The notes beneath the pieces are model-generated. The model worked only from the letters and a program-made list of their open reading frames with translations, had not been told where the DNA came from and did not search any database. 15,401 bases of DNA, taken from Chloroflexota bacterium (GTDB taxonomy: Bacteria > Chloroflexota > Limnocylindria > QHBO01). Below are positions 1-7,867 of the stretch, piece by piece (the first letter of the stretch is position 1; each line of letters starts with the position of its first letter). The stretch spans positions 1-15,401 of the forward strand of contig VBGQ01000010.1 of the NCBI GenBank assembly GCA_005882055.1, given 5' to 3'. A program made the position numbers and the translations under genes.

Positions 1-1140
1 GCTCGCAACCAGCGCGGGCAGGTAGTAGCGGTTGATGTCGCCATCGTTGAAGTTCATGGAATAGACGATGTCCGCCGCCACGATCATCCCCAGGAAGAAG
101 AACGCGCCCAGCTGCCGGACGGCGAGCGTTGCCGCGCCAACGGCGGCCAGGACCCAGCCGGGCCCCAGGTACTGCCGGCCCAGCGTGGCGGACGCGTCCG
201 GCCATTTGTCGCCGATCGACCCGAGGAGGTTGCTGAAGTCGAAGAGGCTGTGGAACTGCTCGGCGAAGATCAGGTACCGCATCCGATCGAGCGTGTTGGG
301 CCGCGCGTAGAACAGCGGCGGCTCGGGGGGCGTCAGCGCTCGGAGGGGGATGTACAGGTAGGTCGCCAATCCGAGCAGGAGGAGACCGATGCAGGCGGCG
401 ATCAGCCGCCAGCGCCGCCAGAAACCGGGGTCGACGATGAAGAGCCACGCCGCGATCCCGAACGCCATCAGGCCCACCAGCGGATGGTTGCCGAGCGCGA
501 TGCCGAAGACGAGCGCCGACGCCAGCAGCCACCGACCTGCCCTCGGCGCTCCGCTCCATTCGGCCGCGCGCCAGCAAAACAGCAACCAGACGAGCAGGGC
601 CACGAAGAGGGTGTTCAGGGCATGGACGTCGGCGCGCACCGCGATCGCCCAGGTCTCCTCCGCGAACGCGAAGGCGCTTCCCGCGACCATGGCGGCGGCG
701 ATCCGCACCCCCGGGTGACGCTCGGCGACCAGGTGGCCGGTGATGAGCACCACGAGGCCAGCGGACAGGGAAACGCAGACCGCAGACAACAGGTTCATAC
801 GCCACGCCACGTCGCCGACGGGAATCTGGCTCCACAGCCATCCCAGGATGGCGTAGGTTGGGAAGCCGGTCGGGTGGAAGATCGACAGCGTGTGCGGGAC
901 GGTCTGGGCCTCCGCCGTGTCCCAGAAGCCCGCCGAGGGGAGCAACGTGCGCAGGAAGATGCCAAAGCTGACGATGGTCACCGCCGCCGCGGTCCATGAC
1001 AGGAGGCCGTCCGCGTACGGCAGCGCGGTCCGGCGCAGCCGAGGCAGCACCAACTGGCGGGCGGGGGCCGGCCGCACGAGCTCGCCGGTTGCCGCATCCC
1101 ACCCCTCTCCGAGCGCGTCGGAGGCGGGATGTATACTCAC
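1..1140 (-). CDS. DUF2723 / TMEM260-like (GT117) membrane glycosyltransferase, 3' end beyond window
   Basis: Reading leftward from GTG at 1140 the frame stays open for 380 codons to the window edge, with no stop, so the C-terminus lies outside. The first ~45 residues are hydrophilic. A membrane segment follows, and then the DUF2723 hallmark loop with FWDTAE (D74, E77) and HPTGFP (H89-P90). Further on are GNHP (~218), YLYIPLRA (~261) and DINRYYLP near the edge, all typical of this GT-C-fold family. The human relative TMEM260 is an ER protein O-mannosyltransferase. Bacterial members are mostly uncharacterised but are presumed to use a lipid-linked sugar on the outer face of the membrane. The start is uncertain: no Shine-Dalgarno precedes GTG 1140, and GTG 1077 is an in-frame alternative. 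With the long start, the 5' end overlaps the divergent gene by 12 bases. Family assignment is confident; sugar and acceptor are unknown. Confidence 0.85.
   Translation of the reverse strand, partial: MSIHPASDALGEGWDAATGELVRPAPARQLVLPRLRRTALPYADGLLSWTAAAVTIVSFGIFLRTLLPSAGFWDTAEAQTVPHTLSIFHPTGFPTYAILGWLWSQIPVGDVAWRMNLLSAVCVSLSAGLVVLITGHLVAERHPGVRIAAAMVAGSAFAFAEETWAIAVRADVHALNTLFVALLVWLLFCWRAAEWSGAPRAGRWLLASALVFGIALGNHPLVGLMAFGIAAWLFIVDPGFWRRWRLIAACIGLLLLGLATYLYIPLRALTPPEPPLFYARPNTLDRMRYLIFAEQFHSLFDFSNLLGSIGDKWPDASATLGRQYLGPGWVLAAVGAATLAVRQLGAFFFLGMIVAADIVYSMNFNDGDINRYYLPALVAS
1120..1131 (+). promoter_or_regulatory. Shine-Dalgarno and ATG of the large glycosyltransferase gene
   Basis: GGAGG at 1120-1124 lies four bases before ATG 1129, which supports that start. 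In-frame GTG 1174 and ATG 1192 have no comparable ribosome binding site. A TATACT at 1132-1137 could instead be a -10 box. If so, the ATG at 1129 would not be transcribed and ATG 1192 would be used. Confidence 0.5.
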
Positions 1141-4100
1141 CGCCACTTTGGCGAGCGTGACCAACCGGCGCCTGTGACTACGGCGCCGACGATGACCCGC
1201 GACCCCGCGCGGGGACGGGGCGCAAGGTCATTCGAGCGCAGCCTGCCCTTCAGCGCGGGAACGCTCCTGCTCGCAATCATCGTCGGTGGGCTGATCCTCC
1301 GAGCGTTCATCGCCGCAGTTTGGGTGCCAAGAAGCGGCTTCGGGGTCGACATCGGCGACTTCACCGCCTGGGCCCAGCAGATGGCCGGCAACGGCCCGGG
1401 CGCATTCTATCGAGCGGGGTTCCTGAGCGATTACCCGCCCGGCTACATGTACGTACTGTGGGCGCTGGGGCTCGTCGGCCGCGCCCTGCAGCCGCTGGTC
1501 GGGCTCGACGTCACGAGCGGCCTGGTCAAGATCCCCGGGATCCTCGCCGACGCGGGGACCGCCTGGCTCCTCTTCCTGTTCGCGCGACGCTTCCTGGGCC
1601 GCCTTGGCGACAACACGGCGGAGCAGGTCGGCCTGGCCGCCTCGGCGCTCTTCATGTTCAACCCCGGAGTGATCTTCGACTCGTCGGTCTGGGGCCAGGT
1701 CGATTCGGTCGGCACCTTCGCCATCATCGGTACCCTCTGCCTGCTGGCGCGGGGCTCGACCGAGGCGGCATCGGTCGGGGCGGTGGTCTGCCTGTTGCTG
1801 AAATACCAGTTCGCGTTCATGATCCCGATCGTCGCGATCGTGGGCCTCAAGCGGCACATCTTCGGGCGCTCCTCGGATCCCAGCCAGCACGGCCGTCCCG
1901 ACGCCCTGCGCGTCCTGACCTCCCTCGCCTCGGGGCTCGGGTCGCTCGTACTGCTGATCTGGCCGTACGGACTGTCGGTGGTGGGTCCGGGTAACCAGAG
2001 CACGAGCCTCATCGGTCAATTCCTCAAGGCCGCAAGCACCTACACCGGGTTGAGCATCAACGCCTTCAACCTGTGGATGAACCCCTTCAGCGGGCTGGCG
2101 GCGCCACGCGACGCGGGTGGCCTGACTCCGAGCCTGTTCTGGGGCGACGACCAGAAAACCGCGCTGGTGATCGGCTCATTCGGCGTCAACTGGCAGCTGG
2201 TGGGGGCGATCCTGTTCATCGCCGTTGCCCTCTTCGCGGCCTGGGTGCTGATCCGGCGCGATGACGCGGTCGGTCTGCTGGTGGCGGCGCTAGTCGTATC
2301 GGTCGCATTCTTCGTGCTGCCCACCCGGGTTCACGAGCGCTACCTGTTCCCGGCCCTGGCGATCGGGGCGCTGCTCGTCCTGCGCAACTGGCGGTGGGCG
2401 GCGCTGTACGCGGTCCTCTCGCTCTCGTTCTTCGCCAACGTGTACGGGGTCTACACGGCGGACTGGTCGTTCTATCCCAGCGTCATCAATCCGGGGGTCG
2501 GGGGCCGGGCCATGGCACGCGATCCAGTGCTGGCGGCGACGCTCCTGGCGCCGTGGGGCATCTATCTCGTCTCCGCCGCGGTGGTGCTCGCGCTGGGTTG
2601 GCTCCTGTTTCTGGCGGGCAATCTCGCTCGTGAGCCGGCTTGGAGCACCCGCAAGCAGGTGACCGATGGCGAGGCACCCGCGCAGGCGCCGGCGCCCGCG
2701 GCCCCGGCTGGCAGCGGCCTTTCAGCACCGGCGTGGCTGCGGCGACCCCCGATCTCGCAGGAGCGCTTTGGTGATGCGCCGCGGAGGCTCGACCGCCTCG
2801 ACGTGGTGCTCCTGCTGGCGCTGGTGCTGGTTGCCTTCGGGTATCGGCTCTGGCGGCTGGACGAGCCCCGATCGATGCACTTCGACGAGGTGTACCACGC
2901 CCGATCGGCTACCGAGTGGCTCGCGGACTGGGAGCACGGCTGGAAGCGCGACGTCTACGAATGGACGCATCCGATGCTGGCCAAGTACCTGATCGCGGCC
3001 GGAATCCAGGTCGCCGACCCGAACAAGGCGGTGAGCAGCGTCGACCTGACCCGTGCCACCGGTGGGCTGGCGATTGCGCCGCGACGCCAGGCATTCGGCT
3101 ACCAGCGCTCGGTCGCCTTCGTGGCCGATGGGAATCGCGTCGACGCCATGGACGCGTTGGACGGAAGCCGCATCTCGAGCTGGGACGTCGGGGCGCCGGT
3201 GGCTGCGCTGGTCTATGACGACCAGGTTGACCGGCTGTTGGTGGGCCTCGGGTCAAGCGGCAAGGTCGCCACGTACGACCTCACCCTCTTCATGTCCGCG
3301 AACGGCCAGCGTGGGCCGCCAACCAGGTCCAACACCATCGATACCGGGCTGGCCTCAGTCGATCAGATCGTGATCCCGGCCGATGCGCAGGAGATCGCGT
3401 TCCGGGGGTCCAACGGCCTGACCGTCGTCGAGCGCAACACGGGCACCGTTCTCGCCAACAAGCCGGTCGTGGCGCGGCAGATTGCATTCGCCACAGGAAC
3501 CTCCGGGTCCGGCGGGGATACGGTCTTCGCGACCCTGCCCGGGCAGCGGGTGGTGGTCGCATTCGCCGCCGCGACGCTGGCGGAAAGCACGCGCCAGGCG
3601 CTGAAGTACGACATCCCGGGTCCCATGGTGGTGCAGGGCACCGGCTCCGATCAGCAGCTGTGGGTCGCCACCGGCCCACTCCCTGCCACCAACGAGCACG
3701 GCTCGACCACCGGTGGGGTCCTCGTGTTCGCCGCGCCCGCGATGACCCAGACCACGGATGACCCGGTGCCGCTCCCGGGACCCGCCACGTCGCTGGCCTG
3801 GCAGCCGATCGCCAACATCGTGTACGCGGCGGGGACCGCCACCAATGGTTCGCCCACGCTGTGGACGATCGACCCGCTCGGGGACTCGCGCTCGGGGTAC
3901 GCGACCTTCGATGCCACGGCGCTGCCCGCGCCCGCTACGGCCATGGCCTTCGACGTCTCCGACCATTCACAGGCCGATGACGACGGACGGCTGCTGATCG
4001 CGACCTCCGAGGGGGGATCGGCAGCGCTGGTCGGCGTCGACGCGGGCAGCAATGCGTTCGCCTGGCGTCTGATGGGGATCGTCTTCGGCGCGATCCTGGT

Positions 4101-5799
4101 GGGCCTCATCTACCTGCTGGCCGCGACCATGTTCCGCCGCCGGGGCATCGCCATCCTGGCCGCGCTGTTCGTCACGTTCGACGGCATGAGTTACGTGATG
4201 AGCCGCATCGCCATGAACGACATCTACGTCGCGGTCTTCATCGTTGCCGCCTATCTGGTCTTCTGGCAGATCTGGTCAGGCCGATGGGCGCGCAGCGCCT
4301 GGTGGGCGCTGCCGCTGGTTGGCGTGCTCATCGGTCTGGCGGCAGCCACCAAGTGGGTCGGCTGGTACGCACTCGCCGGCTTGCTGGTGCTCGTCCTCTC
4401 GCGATCCGCGCTGGGCCGCTTCCTGCTGGTGGCGGCGATTGGATTCCTCACGATCGTCACCGGCTTCGGGGCTCCGCTGCCGTTCCTGGTGGCCTGCCTG
4501 ATCGCGCTGGCCGTGGCCCTTGCGTTCGTCTACGTGCGACCCATCGCCCTCGATCCGGGGGACCTCATGGCGGTGCCAGCAACGGGCGTGGTCTTGGGTG
4601 GTGTTGGGCTGGCGTTCGCCATCGGCTACGGGCAGGTGCAGGGCCGCACCCCTGCCAACGCGGTCGAGGCGCTCTTCGACTTCCTGGCGCGCGGTACGCA
4701 GGCCGCCTGGCCGGCGTGGCTGATGCTGGCCGTCGCGGGCCTGCTCATCGGTGCCCGAGCGGTCGTCTCACTCCGCAATCCGGCCAGCGACCGCCGCTGG
4801 CTGCAACCCGGGGAGCTGGCGGGCTTCGCCTGGCCATGGGTCGGCGCGTGCCTGGTCGTCATCCCGTTGCTCGTCTACTTCATCGCCTACATCCCGTACC
4901 TGCAGCTGGGGCACGCGGTCTCGATTCCCGGCGGGCCCGGCTACGGCTGGTCGCTCGACGAGCTGCAGGTGCAGATGTTCAGCTACCACTTCAACCTGCA
5001 GGCCGGCCACCCCGCTGCCTCACCGTGGTGGAGCTGGCCGCTCGACCTCAAGCCAGTCTGGTTCTATGGCAGCTCAGCCTGGGACGGCAACCTGGTCGCG
5101 GCCATCTACAACGGTGGCAACCCGGTGCTCTTCTGGGCCGGCGTGCCGGCGATCATCGCGTGTGGGGTGCTCGCCTGGCGGCGCCGATCGGCCGCTCTGG
5201 TGCTGATCGTCGCGGCCTTCGCGTTCCAGTTCCTGCCGTGGACACGGATCGAGCGGGCAACGTTCCAGTACCACTACCTGACCGCGGTGGTCTTCGCCAT
5301 GATCGCCATTGCCTATCTCGTGGATGAGGCGCTGCGCAACCGGGCGTACCAGGCGCTGGCGGTCGCCTTCCTGGTCGCGGTCGCGGTGGTCGGCGTCCTG
5401 GTTTGGCCGCTGGGGTCCGCGTGGCCGATGCCCGACTGGTACATGAACGCGGCGCGCGCCTTGCCGCCATGGAACTTCGAGTTCAAGTTCCCCGGTCCGC
5501 CGCAGGGCAACCGCGAGGTGTTGAGCGTCACGAGCATCCAGCTCGCCTTCGGCGTGATCCTGGCGCTCGGAGCCGCCGCCTGGGGACTGTACGGGCGGCC
5601 GCTGGTCGACCGGCTTGGCCTCGCTCCTCCGCTAGTCGGCGGCGCGCCGCCAGGCGCCCGCGAGGAGCACCAGACCGATCAGGATCAGGGCGACCGGCCA
5701 GAGCTCCGCGATCCTGAGCACGGGAATGTAGTCGCGCGCCAGGTACCAGATCCCGATCAGGACGAGCACGGCACCGACCAGGACCCCTCCCTCTCCTGA
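1129..5799 (+). CDS. Fused GT-C glycosyltransferase + GT39-type protein O-mannosyltransferase with inserted beta-propeller-like domain
   Basis: This is a 1556-residue membrane protein of two GT-C modules. Module 1 (about residues 40-500) has DIGD (74-77), SDYPPG (from ~100), WGQVDS (188-193) and VHERY (401-405), as in bacterial GT87/GT57-like mannosyltransferases. A Pro/Ala-rich linker (~505-555) follows. Module 2 starts with one TM helix and the outer-loop signature FDEVYHAR (D586, E587) and THPMLAKYLIA (H614, K619), diagnostic of PMT/GT39 enzymes. Residues ~655-975 are soluble, beta-rich and repetitive, with propeller-like blades. The PMT core then resumes: SRIAMNDIY (~1022), AATKWVGW (~1073), HPAASPWWSWPL (1294) and ATFQYHYL (~1377). 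The likely role is dolichol/polyprenyl-phosphate-mannose-dependent glycosylation outside the cell. The last ~56 residues are hydrophilic (DQDQGDRPE-like) and lie antisense to the PspC gene. They look like read-through past a lost stop. The families are sure; the substrate is inferred. Confidence 0.88.
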   Translation: MYTHRHFGERDQPAPVTTAPTMTRDPARGRGARSFERSLPFSAGTLLLAIIVGGLILRAFIAAVWVPRSGFGVDIGDFTAWAQQMAGNGPGAFYRAGFLSDYPPGYMYVLWALGLVGRALQPLVGLDVTSGLVKIPGILADAGTAWLLFLFARRFLGRLGDNTAEQVGLAASALFMFNPGVIFDSSVWGQVDSVGTFAIIGTLCLLARGSTEAASVGAVVCLLLKYQFAFMIPIVAIVGLKRHIFGRSSDPSQHGRPDALRVLTSLASGLGSLVLLIWPYGLSVVGPGNQSTSLIGQFLKAASTYTGLSINAFNLWMNPFSGLAAPRDAGGLTPSLFWGDDQKTALVIGSFGVNWQLVGAILFIAVALFAAWVLIRRDDAVGLLVAALVVSVAFFVLPTRVHERYLFPALAIGALLVLRNWRWAALYAVLSLSFFANVYGVYTADWSFYPSVINPGVGGRAMARDPVLAATLLAPWGIYLVSAAVVLALGWLLFLAGNLAREPAWSTRKQVTDGEAPAQAPAPAAPAGSGLSAPAWLRRPPISQERFGDAPRRLDRLDVVLLLALVLVAFGYRLWRLDEPRSMHFDEVYHARSATEWLADWEHGWKRDVYEWTHPMLAKYLIAAGIQVADPNKAVSSVDLTRATGGLAIAPRRQAFGYQRSVAFVADGNRVDAMDALDGSRISSWDVGAPVAALVYDDQVDRLLVGLGSSGKVATYDLTLFMSANGQRGPPTRSNTIDTGLASVDQIVIPADAQEIAFRGSNGLTVVERNTGTVLANKPVVARQIAFATGTSGSGGDTVFATLPGQRVVVAFAAATLAESTRQALKYDIPGPMVVQGTGSDQQLWVATGPLPATNEHGSTTGGVLVFAAPAMTQTTDDPVPLPGPATSLAWQPIANIVYAAGTATNGSPTLWTIDPLGDSRSGYATFDATALPAPATAMAFDVSDHSQADDDGRLLIATSEGGSAALVGVDAGSNAFAWRLMGIVFGAILVGLIYLLAATMFRRRGIAILAALFVTFDGMSYVMSRIAMNDIYVAVFIVAAYLVFWQIWSGRWARSAWWALPLVGVLIGLAAATKWVGWYALAGLLVLVLSRSALGRFLLVAAIGFLTIVTGFGAPLPFLVACLIALAVALAFVYVRPIALDPGDLMAVPATGVVLGGVGLAFAIGYGQVQGRTPANAVEALFDFLARGTQAAWPAWLMLAVAGLLIGARAVVSLRNPASDRRWLQPGELAGFAWPWVGACLVVIPLLVYFIAYIPYLQLGHAVSIPGGPGYGWSLDELQVQMFSYHFNLQAGHPAASPWWSWPLDLKPVWFYGSSAWDGNLVAAIYNGGNPVLFWAGVPAIIACGVLAWRRRSAALVLIVAAFAFQFLPWTRIERATFQYHYLTAVVFAMIAIAYLVDEALRNRAYQALAVAFLVAVAVVGVLVWPLGSAWPMPDWYMNAARALPPWNFEFKFPGPPQGNREVLSVTSIQLAFGVILALGAAAWGLYGRPLVDRLGLAPPLVGGAPPGAREEHQTDQDQGDRPELRDPEHGNVVARQVPDPDQDEHGTDQDPSLS
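3091..4053 (+). other. Beta-propeller-like insertion inside the PMT module
   Basis: About 320 residues without a plausible membrane helix split the PMT domain between its catalytic DE/HP outer loop and its next TM helix (starting ~980, WRLMGIVFGAILVG). The segment repeats short units of the type hydrophobic strand, turn, VxDxxxG, strand, for example VAFVADGNRVDAMDALDG, LLVGLGSSGKVATYDL, LWVATGP and LLIATSEGG. This resembles YVTN/PQQ-type propellers. It would sit on the outer face, next to the active site, so a role in acceptor binding is inferred. No structure prediction could be run. Confidence 0.6.
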
Positions 5800-6150
5800 C
5801 CTGCGTCGTCGCCGCTCCGCGCGACGCGCGGCCCAATCGCCGGCGATTGAGGATGGTTGCGGTCCCATCGGCGCCGATGCCGTCGGTGCGCTCGCGCCGG
5901 TCGCCGATTCGCTCGCGGGAGGCGGTCCAGGTGCGGAGGCATCGGCTTGGGAATAGCCGGGCGGGGCCTCCGGGACCACGAACCACATGACGATGTAGAT
6001 CAGCAGGAAGAGACCGCCGCTGGCGATGATCAGCACCGCCCAGGCCACGCGCACCAGCGCAGGGTCCAGGTCGAAGTAGTCGGCGAGGCCCCCCGCCACC
6101 CCGCCGAACATCCGCTCGCGCTCGGATCGGTACAGGCGTCGTCCGTTCAC
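5632..6150 (-). CDS. PspC-domain membrane protein with C-terminal LiaI/LiaF-like TM pair
   Basis: The product is 172 residues. A PspC domain comes first (RLYRSERERMFGGVAGGLAD, then DPALVRVAW and the long TM ending IYIVMWFVVPE). A Pro/Ala/Ser-rich linker, a basic stretch (RRAERRRRR) and two close C-terminal TM helices of DUF5668/LiaI type (GGVLVGAVLVLIGIW; LWPVALILIGLVLL) follow. PspC proteins sense or signal envelope stress in the cytoplasmic membrane. I chose GTG 6150 over ATG 6156. GGAGG (6161-6157 on the minus strand) touches the ATG directly but stands six bases before the GTG, and the GTG overlaps the upstream stop as GTGA. It is coupled to the LiaF-like gene upstream. Its last 168 bases are overlapped by the convergent glycosyltransferase frame. 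Confidence 0.85.
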   Translation of the reverse strand: MNGRRLYRSERERMFGGVAGGLADYFDLDPALVRVAWAVLIIASGGLFLLIYIVMWFVVPEAPPGYSQADASAPGPPPASESATGASAPTASAPMGPQPSSIAGDWAARRAERRRRRSGEGGVLVGAVLVLIGIWYLARDYIPVLRIAELWPVALILIGLVLLAGAWRRAAD

Positions 6151-7112
6151 TGGCATCCTCCGGATGGGTTCAGGTCAAAGCTGGCCGCGTTGCCGTGCAC
6201 GGTCAGCGTGATCTTGTTGGCTGCCTCGGGATAGCCTGCGCTCTCCCAGGTATCACCGTCCTTGGCGAGGTCCGAATCGTCAAGGTTGGTGCCGAAGGCC
6301 GTGCCGCTCGCGGTGATCTGAAGCGCCGTTCCCGGGGGCGCACAGAGCTTGATCGATCCGGCATTCGCCTGGATCGACCCCGACAGGCTGGTGTCAGGAG
6401 AAGCCGTGATCGACAGGCTCCCGGCATTGAGGTCCACGTCGAGACCCTCGATGTTCGCGCCGTCAACCGCCATCACGACATCGGCTGCATTGGGTTGCAG
6501 CGTTAGGGCGCTGAAGCGTGACCCAGTCAAGTCGAGGGTCGCAGTGGATCCATTGGCGTGGATCTCGCCCTGATAGGTCGTGGCGATCGGGAGCTGAATC
6601 AACCACCGCTCGCGGTCTTGATCCAGGAAGGGCACGTTACCTTGGTTGGCCGAACGCAGGTCGAGGTGATCGCTTGCGCCGTCGACCGATGGCACCTTGC
6701 TGCCTGTGCTGCGGACCGATGCGCGCCAGCTCGAGACCCGGGCGGTCGCGACGTTGAGTGTCACGCAATCCAGTTGCCACTCCAGAGATGCCGTTCGGCC
6801 GAACGTGCCGGAGTGGTCCTGAAGCGGCGTTGAGGGCAACTCGCCGCAGTCGGCCGCGAAGCCTGGACCGACCGCGATGGCTGTGCCTGCGCTGGCGCCG
6901 ACAATGAGGGCCGCGACAACGGTTCCCAACAGCGCAAGCGGCGTCCGCGACAAGATCAACGAGAGGCCAACGGCAACCAGGATGACAGGCCACAGGCGCC
7001 ACGCCCCGGCCATCGCGGTGCGATCCAGGTATCCGAGCTGAATCGCGAGTGCCACGAGGCCGGCGGTCACAAACCCCAGGCCCCAGAACAGGAATCCACG
7101 GTTGACGCGCAA
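6147..7112 (-). CDS. LiaF-like / toast-rack (DUF4097-type) membrane protein
   Basis: The product is 321 residues. The N-terminus has about three TM helices (GFLFWGLGFVTAGLVALAI; LWPVILVAVGLSLIL; LALLGTVVAALIVGASAG), of DUF5668/LiaF type. The rest (~95-321) is an extracytoplasmic beta-rich domain with regular repeats such as GEIHANGSTATLDLTG, GANIEGLDVDLNAGSLSI and GSIQANAGSIKLCAPPGT, typical of DUF4097/toast-rack solenoids. Families of this type accompany PspC and LiaRS-like envelope-stress systems; LiaF itself restrains the LiaS kinase. No kinase or regulator is visible here. The start codon is TTG 7112, backed by GGAGGG (7124-7119 on the minus strand) with six-base spacing. It heads a two-gene unit with PspC. 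Confidence 0.75.
   Translation of the reverse strand: MRVNRGFLFWGLGFVTAGLVALAIQLGYLDRTAMAGAWRLWPVILVAVGLSLILSRTPLALLGTVVAALIVGASAGTAIAVGPGFAADCGELPSTPLQDHSGTFGRTASLEWQLDCVTLNVATARVSSWRASVRSTGSKVPSVDGASDHLDLRSANQGNVPFLDQDRERWLIQLPIATTYQGEIHANGSTATLDLTGSRFSALTLQPNAADVVMAVDGANIEGLDVDLNAGSLSITASPDTSLSGSIQANAGSIKLCAPPGTALQITASGTAFGTNLDDSDLAKDGDTWESAGYPEAANKITLTVHGNAASFDLNPSGGCQ
6157..6161 (-). promoter_or_regulatory. Shine-Dalgarno deciding the PspC start
   Basis: GGAGG read on the minus strand abuts ATG 6156 with zero spacing but is six bases from GTG 6150. The GTG is therefore the more likely initiator, giving a GTGA stop/start overlap with the upstream gene. Confidence 0.7.
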
Positions 7113-7345
7113 ACGGGACCCTCCGCACCGGCGGCCATTCTCGCACGCATTTCATCCGCCCACCGGTTGCAAGCGCCCCGCGTGATGAGCTCGCAGAATG
7201 GTGCTCTCATGACGCAGCTCCGCAGCACCCAAGGGTCCGCCTTTACTGGATTCGGCCACTGCCTCCAGTCGGTGAGCGGCGTCCAAGGTGCAGTGGTCAT
7301 TGGTGGTGGGATGGGTGTTTCGGCCGAGTTCACGCACACTGGCGT
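7113..7345. other. Non-coding stretch, nothing firm
   Basis: This lies between the LiaF-like start and the doubtful small ORF. Open frames exist on both strands but have no family resemblance and no good ribosome binding site. The promoter of the minus-strand LiaF/PspC unit should lie here. I found no -35/-10 pair with proper spacing. Confidence 0.4.
7119..7124 (-). promoter_or_regulatory. Shine-Dalgarno for the TTG-started LiaF-like gene
   Basis: GGAGGG on the minus strand is six bases from TTG 7112. It justifies the rare start codon. I see no convincing promoter on the minus strand upstream of it. Confidence 0.65.
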
Positions 7346-7561
7346 GTGGAAGCTCGCTGGACCGGCAGAGAGTCCCTGCGGCGCGACCGCCTGATTGTCG
7401 GCCTGTATCAGGCGATCACCCCACACAGTTATCCGCCAGGCGATATCCGCGCTTCGCCACTGTTTTGGCCCATCCTCGGCCTCATTACAGCGCTGATCGG
7501 TGTGGCTATCCTTCTCTGGACAGTCCGGACCGCGTGGGTATCTCGGAACCACCGCACTTAG
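7346..7561 (+). CDS. Hypothetical small single-TM protein
   Basis: I do not recognise this. GTG 7346 opens a 71-residue frame ending at TAG 7561. The N-terminal half is polar (ESLRRDRLIVGLYQAI, then a Pro/Gly-rich turn). The C-terminal half holds one strong hydrophobic helix (FWPILGLITALIGVAILLW) followed by a basic tail, as in type I/II small membrane proteins. It has no clear Shine-Dalgarno, so the true start could be elsewhere or it could be the end of a decayed gene. The TM pattern is the only argument that it is coding. It would be read toward the ABC operon but stops about 600 bases before it. Confidence 0.3.
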   Translation: MEARWTGRESLRRDRLIVGLYQAITPHSYPPGDIRASPLFWPILGLITALIGVAILLWTVRTAWVSRNHRT

Positions 7562-7831
7562 GCGGATCCCTTGAGCGCAGCTTAGTTGCGAGCGGACACG
7601 CCAACTCCCCCCGACCCCTATCCAATTTCGCTCTGATGGGGAGATAAGGCGCGTAGGTGCGCCATCCTAGGGTGACCTTCCAACGACGGCATCGAGGGCT
7701 CGTAATCGATCAACTCGGGCCGCGGGACCATTACAACACATCCGTGGGTAGGCTCGGGATCTCGCCCAAGAGTCGACTAAACCTCCGCCGCGGCAACTTT
7801 CCGGCCTTCTAACTACTACCCCCGCTCAACC
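7562..7831. other. Intergenic, less GC-biased stretch
   Basis: There is no supported gene, tRNA or repeat here. Base composition is visibly less GC-rich than in the flanking genes, with stops in all frames. The only local structure is a small inverted repeat, GGCGC/GCGCC at 7648-7652 and 7659-7663. It may be old, decayed sequence. Confidence 0.4.
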
Positions 7832-7861
7832 TTGACACTGGGTCGGAGCGGCCGGTAGACT
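7832..7861 (+). promoter_or_regulatory. Sigma70-type promoter
   Basis: A perfect TTGACA (7832-7837) is followed after 18 bases by TAGACT (7856-7861), a fair -10 box. Transcription would start near 7868, about 310 bases before the ABC ATPase start codon. It is the clearest promoter in the window and is presumed to drive the leader RNA and the ABC/GNAT operon. Confidence 0.6.
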
Positions 7862-7867
7862 CCCCCG

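Noticed and set aside
250..999. Plus-strand open frame opposite the DUF2723 gene
   Set aside because: The translation is Arg/Glu/Gln-rich without structure, while the minus strand reads a clear membrane glycosyltransferase.
7067..7552. Minus-strand open frame of ~160 codons across the intergenic region
   Set aside because: There is no recognisable family, and it overlaps the well-supported TTG start and Shine-Dalgarno of the LiaF-like gene.
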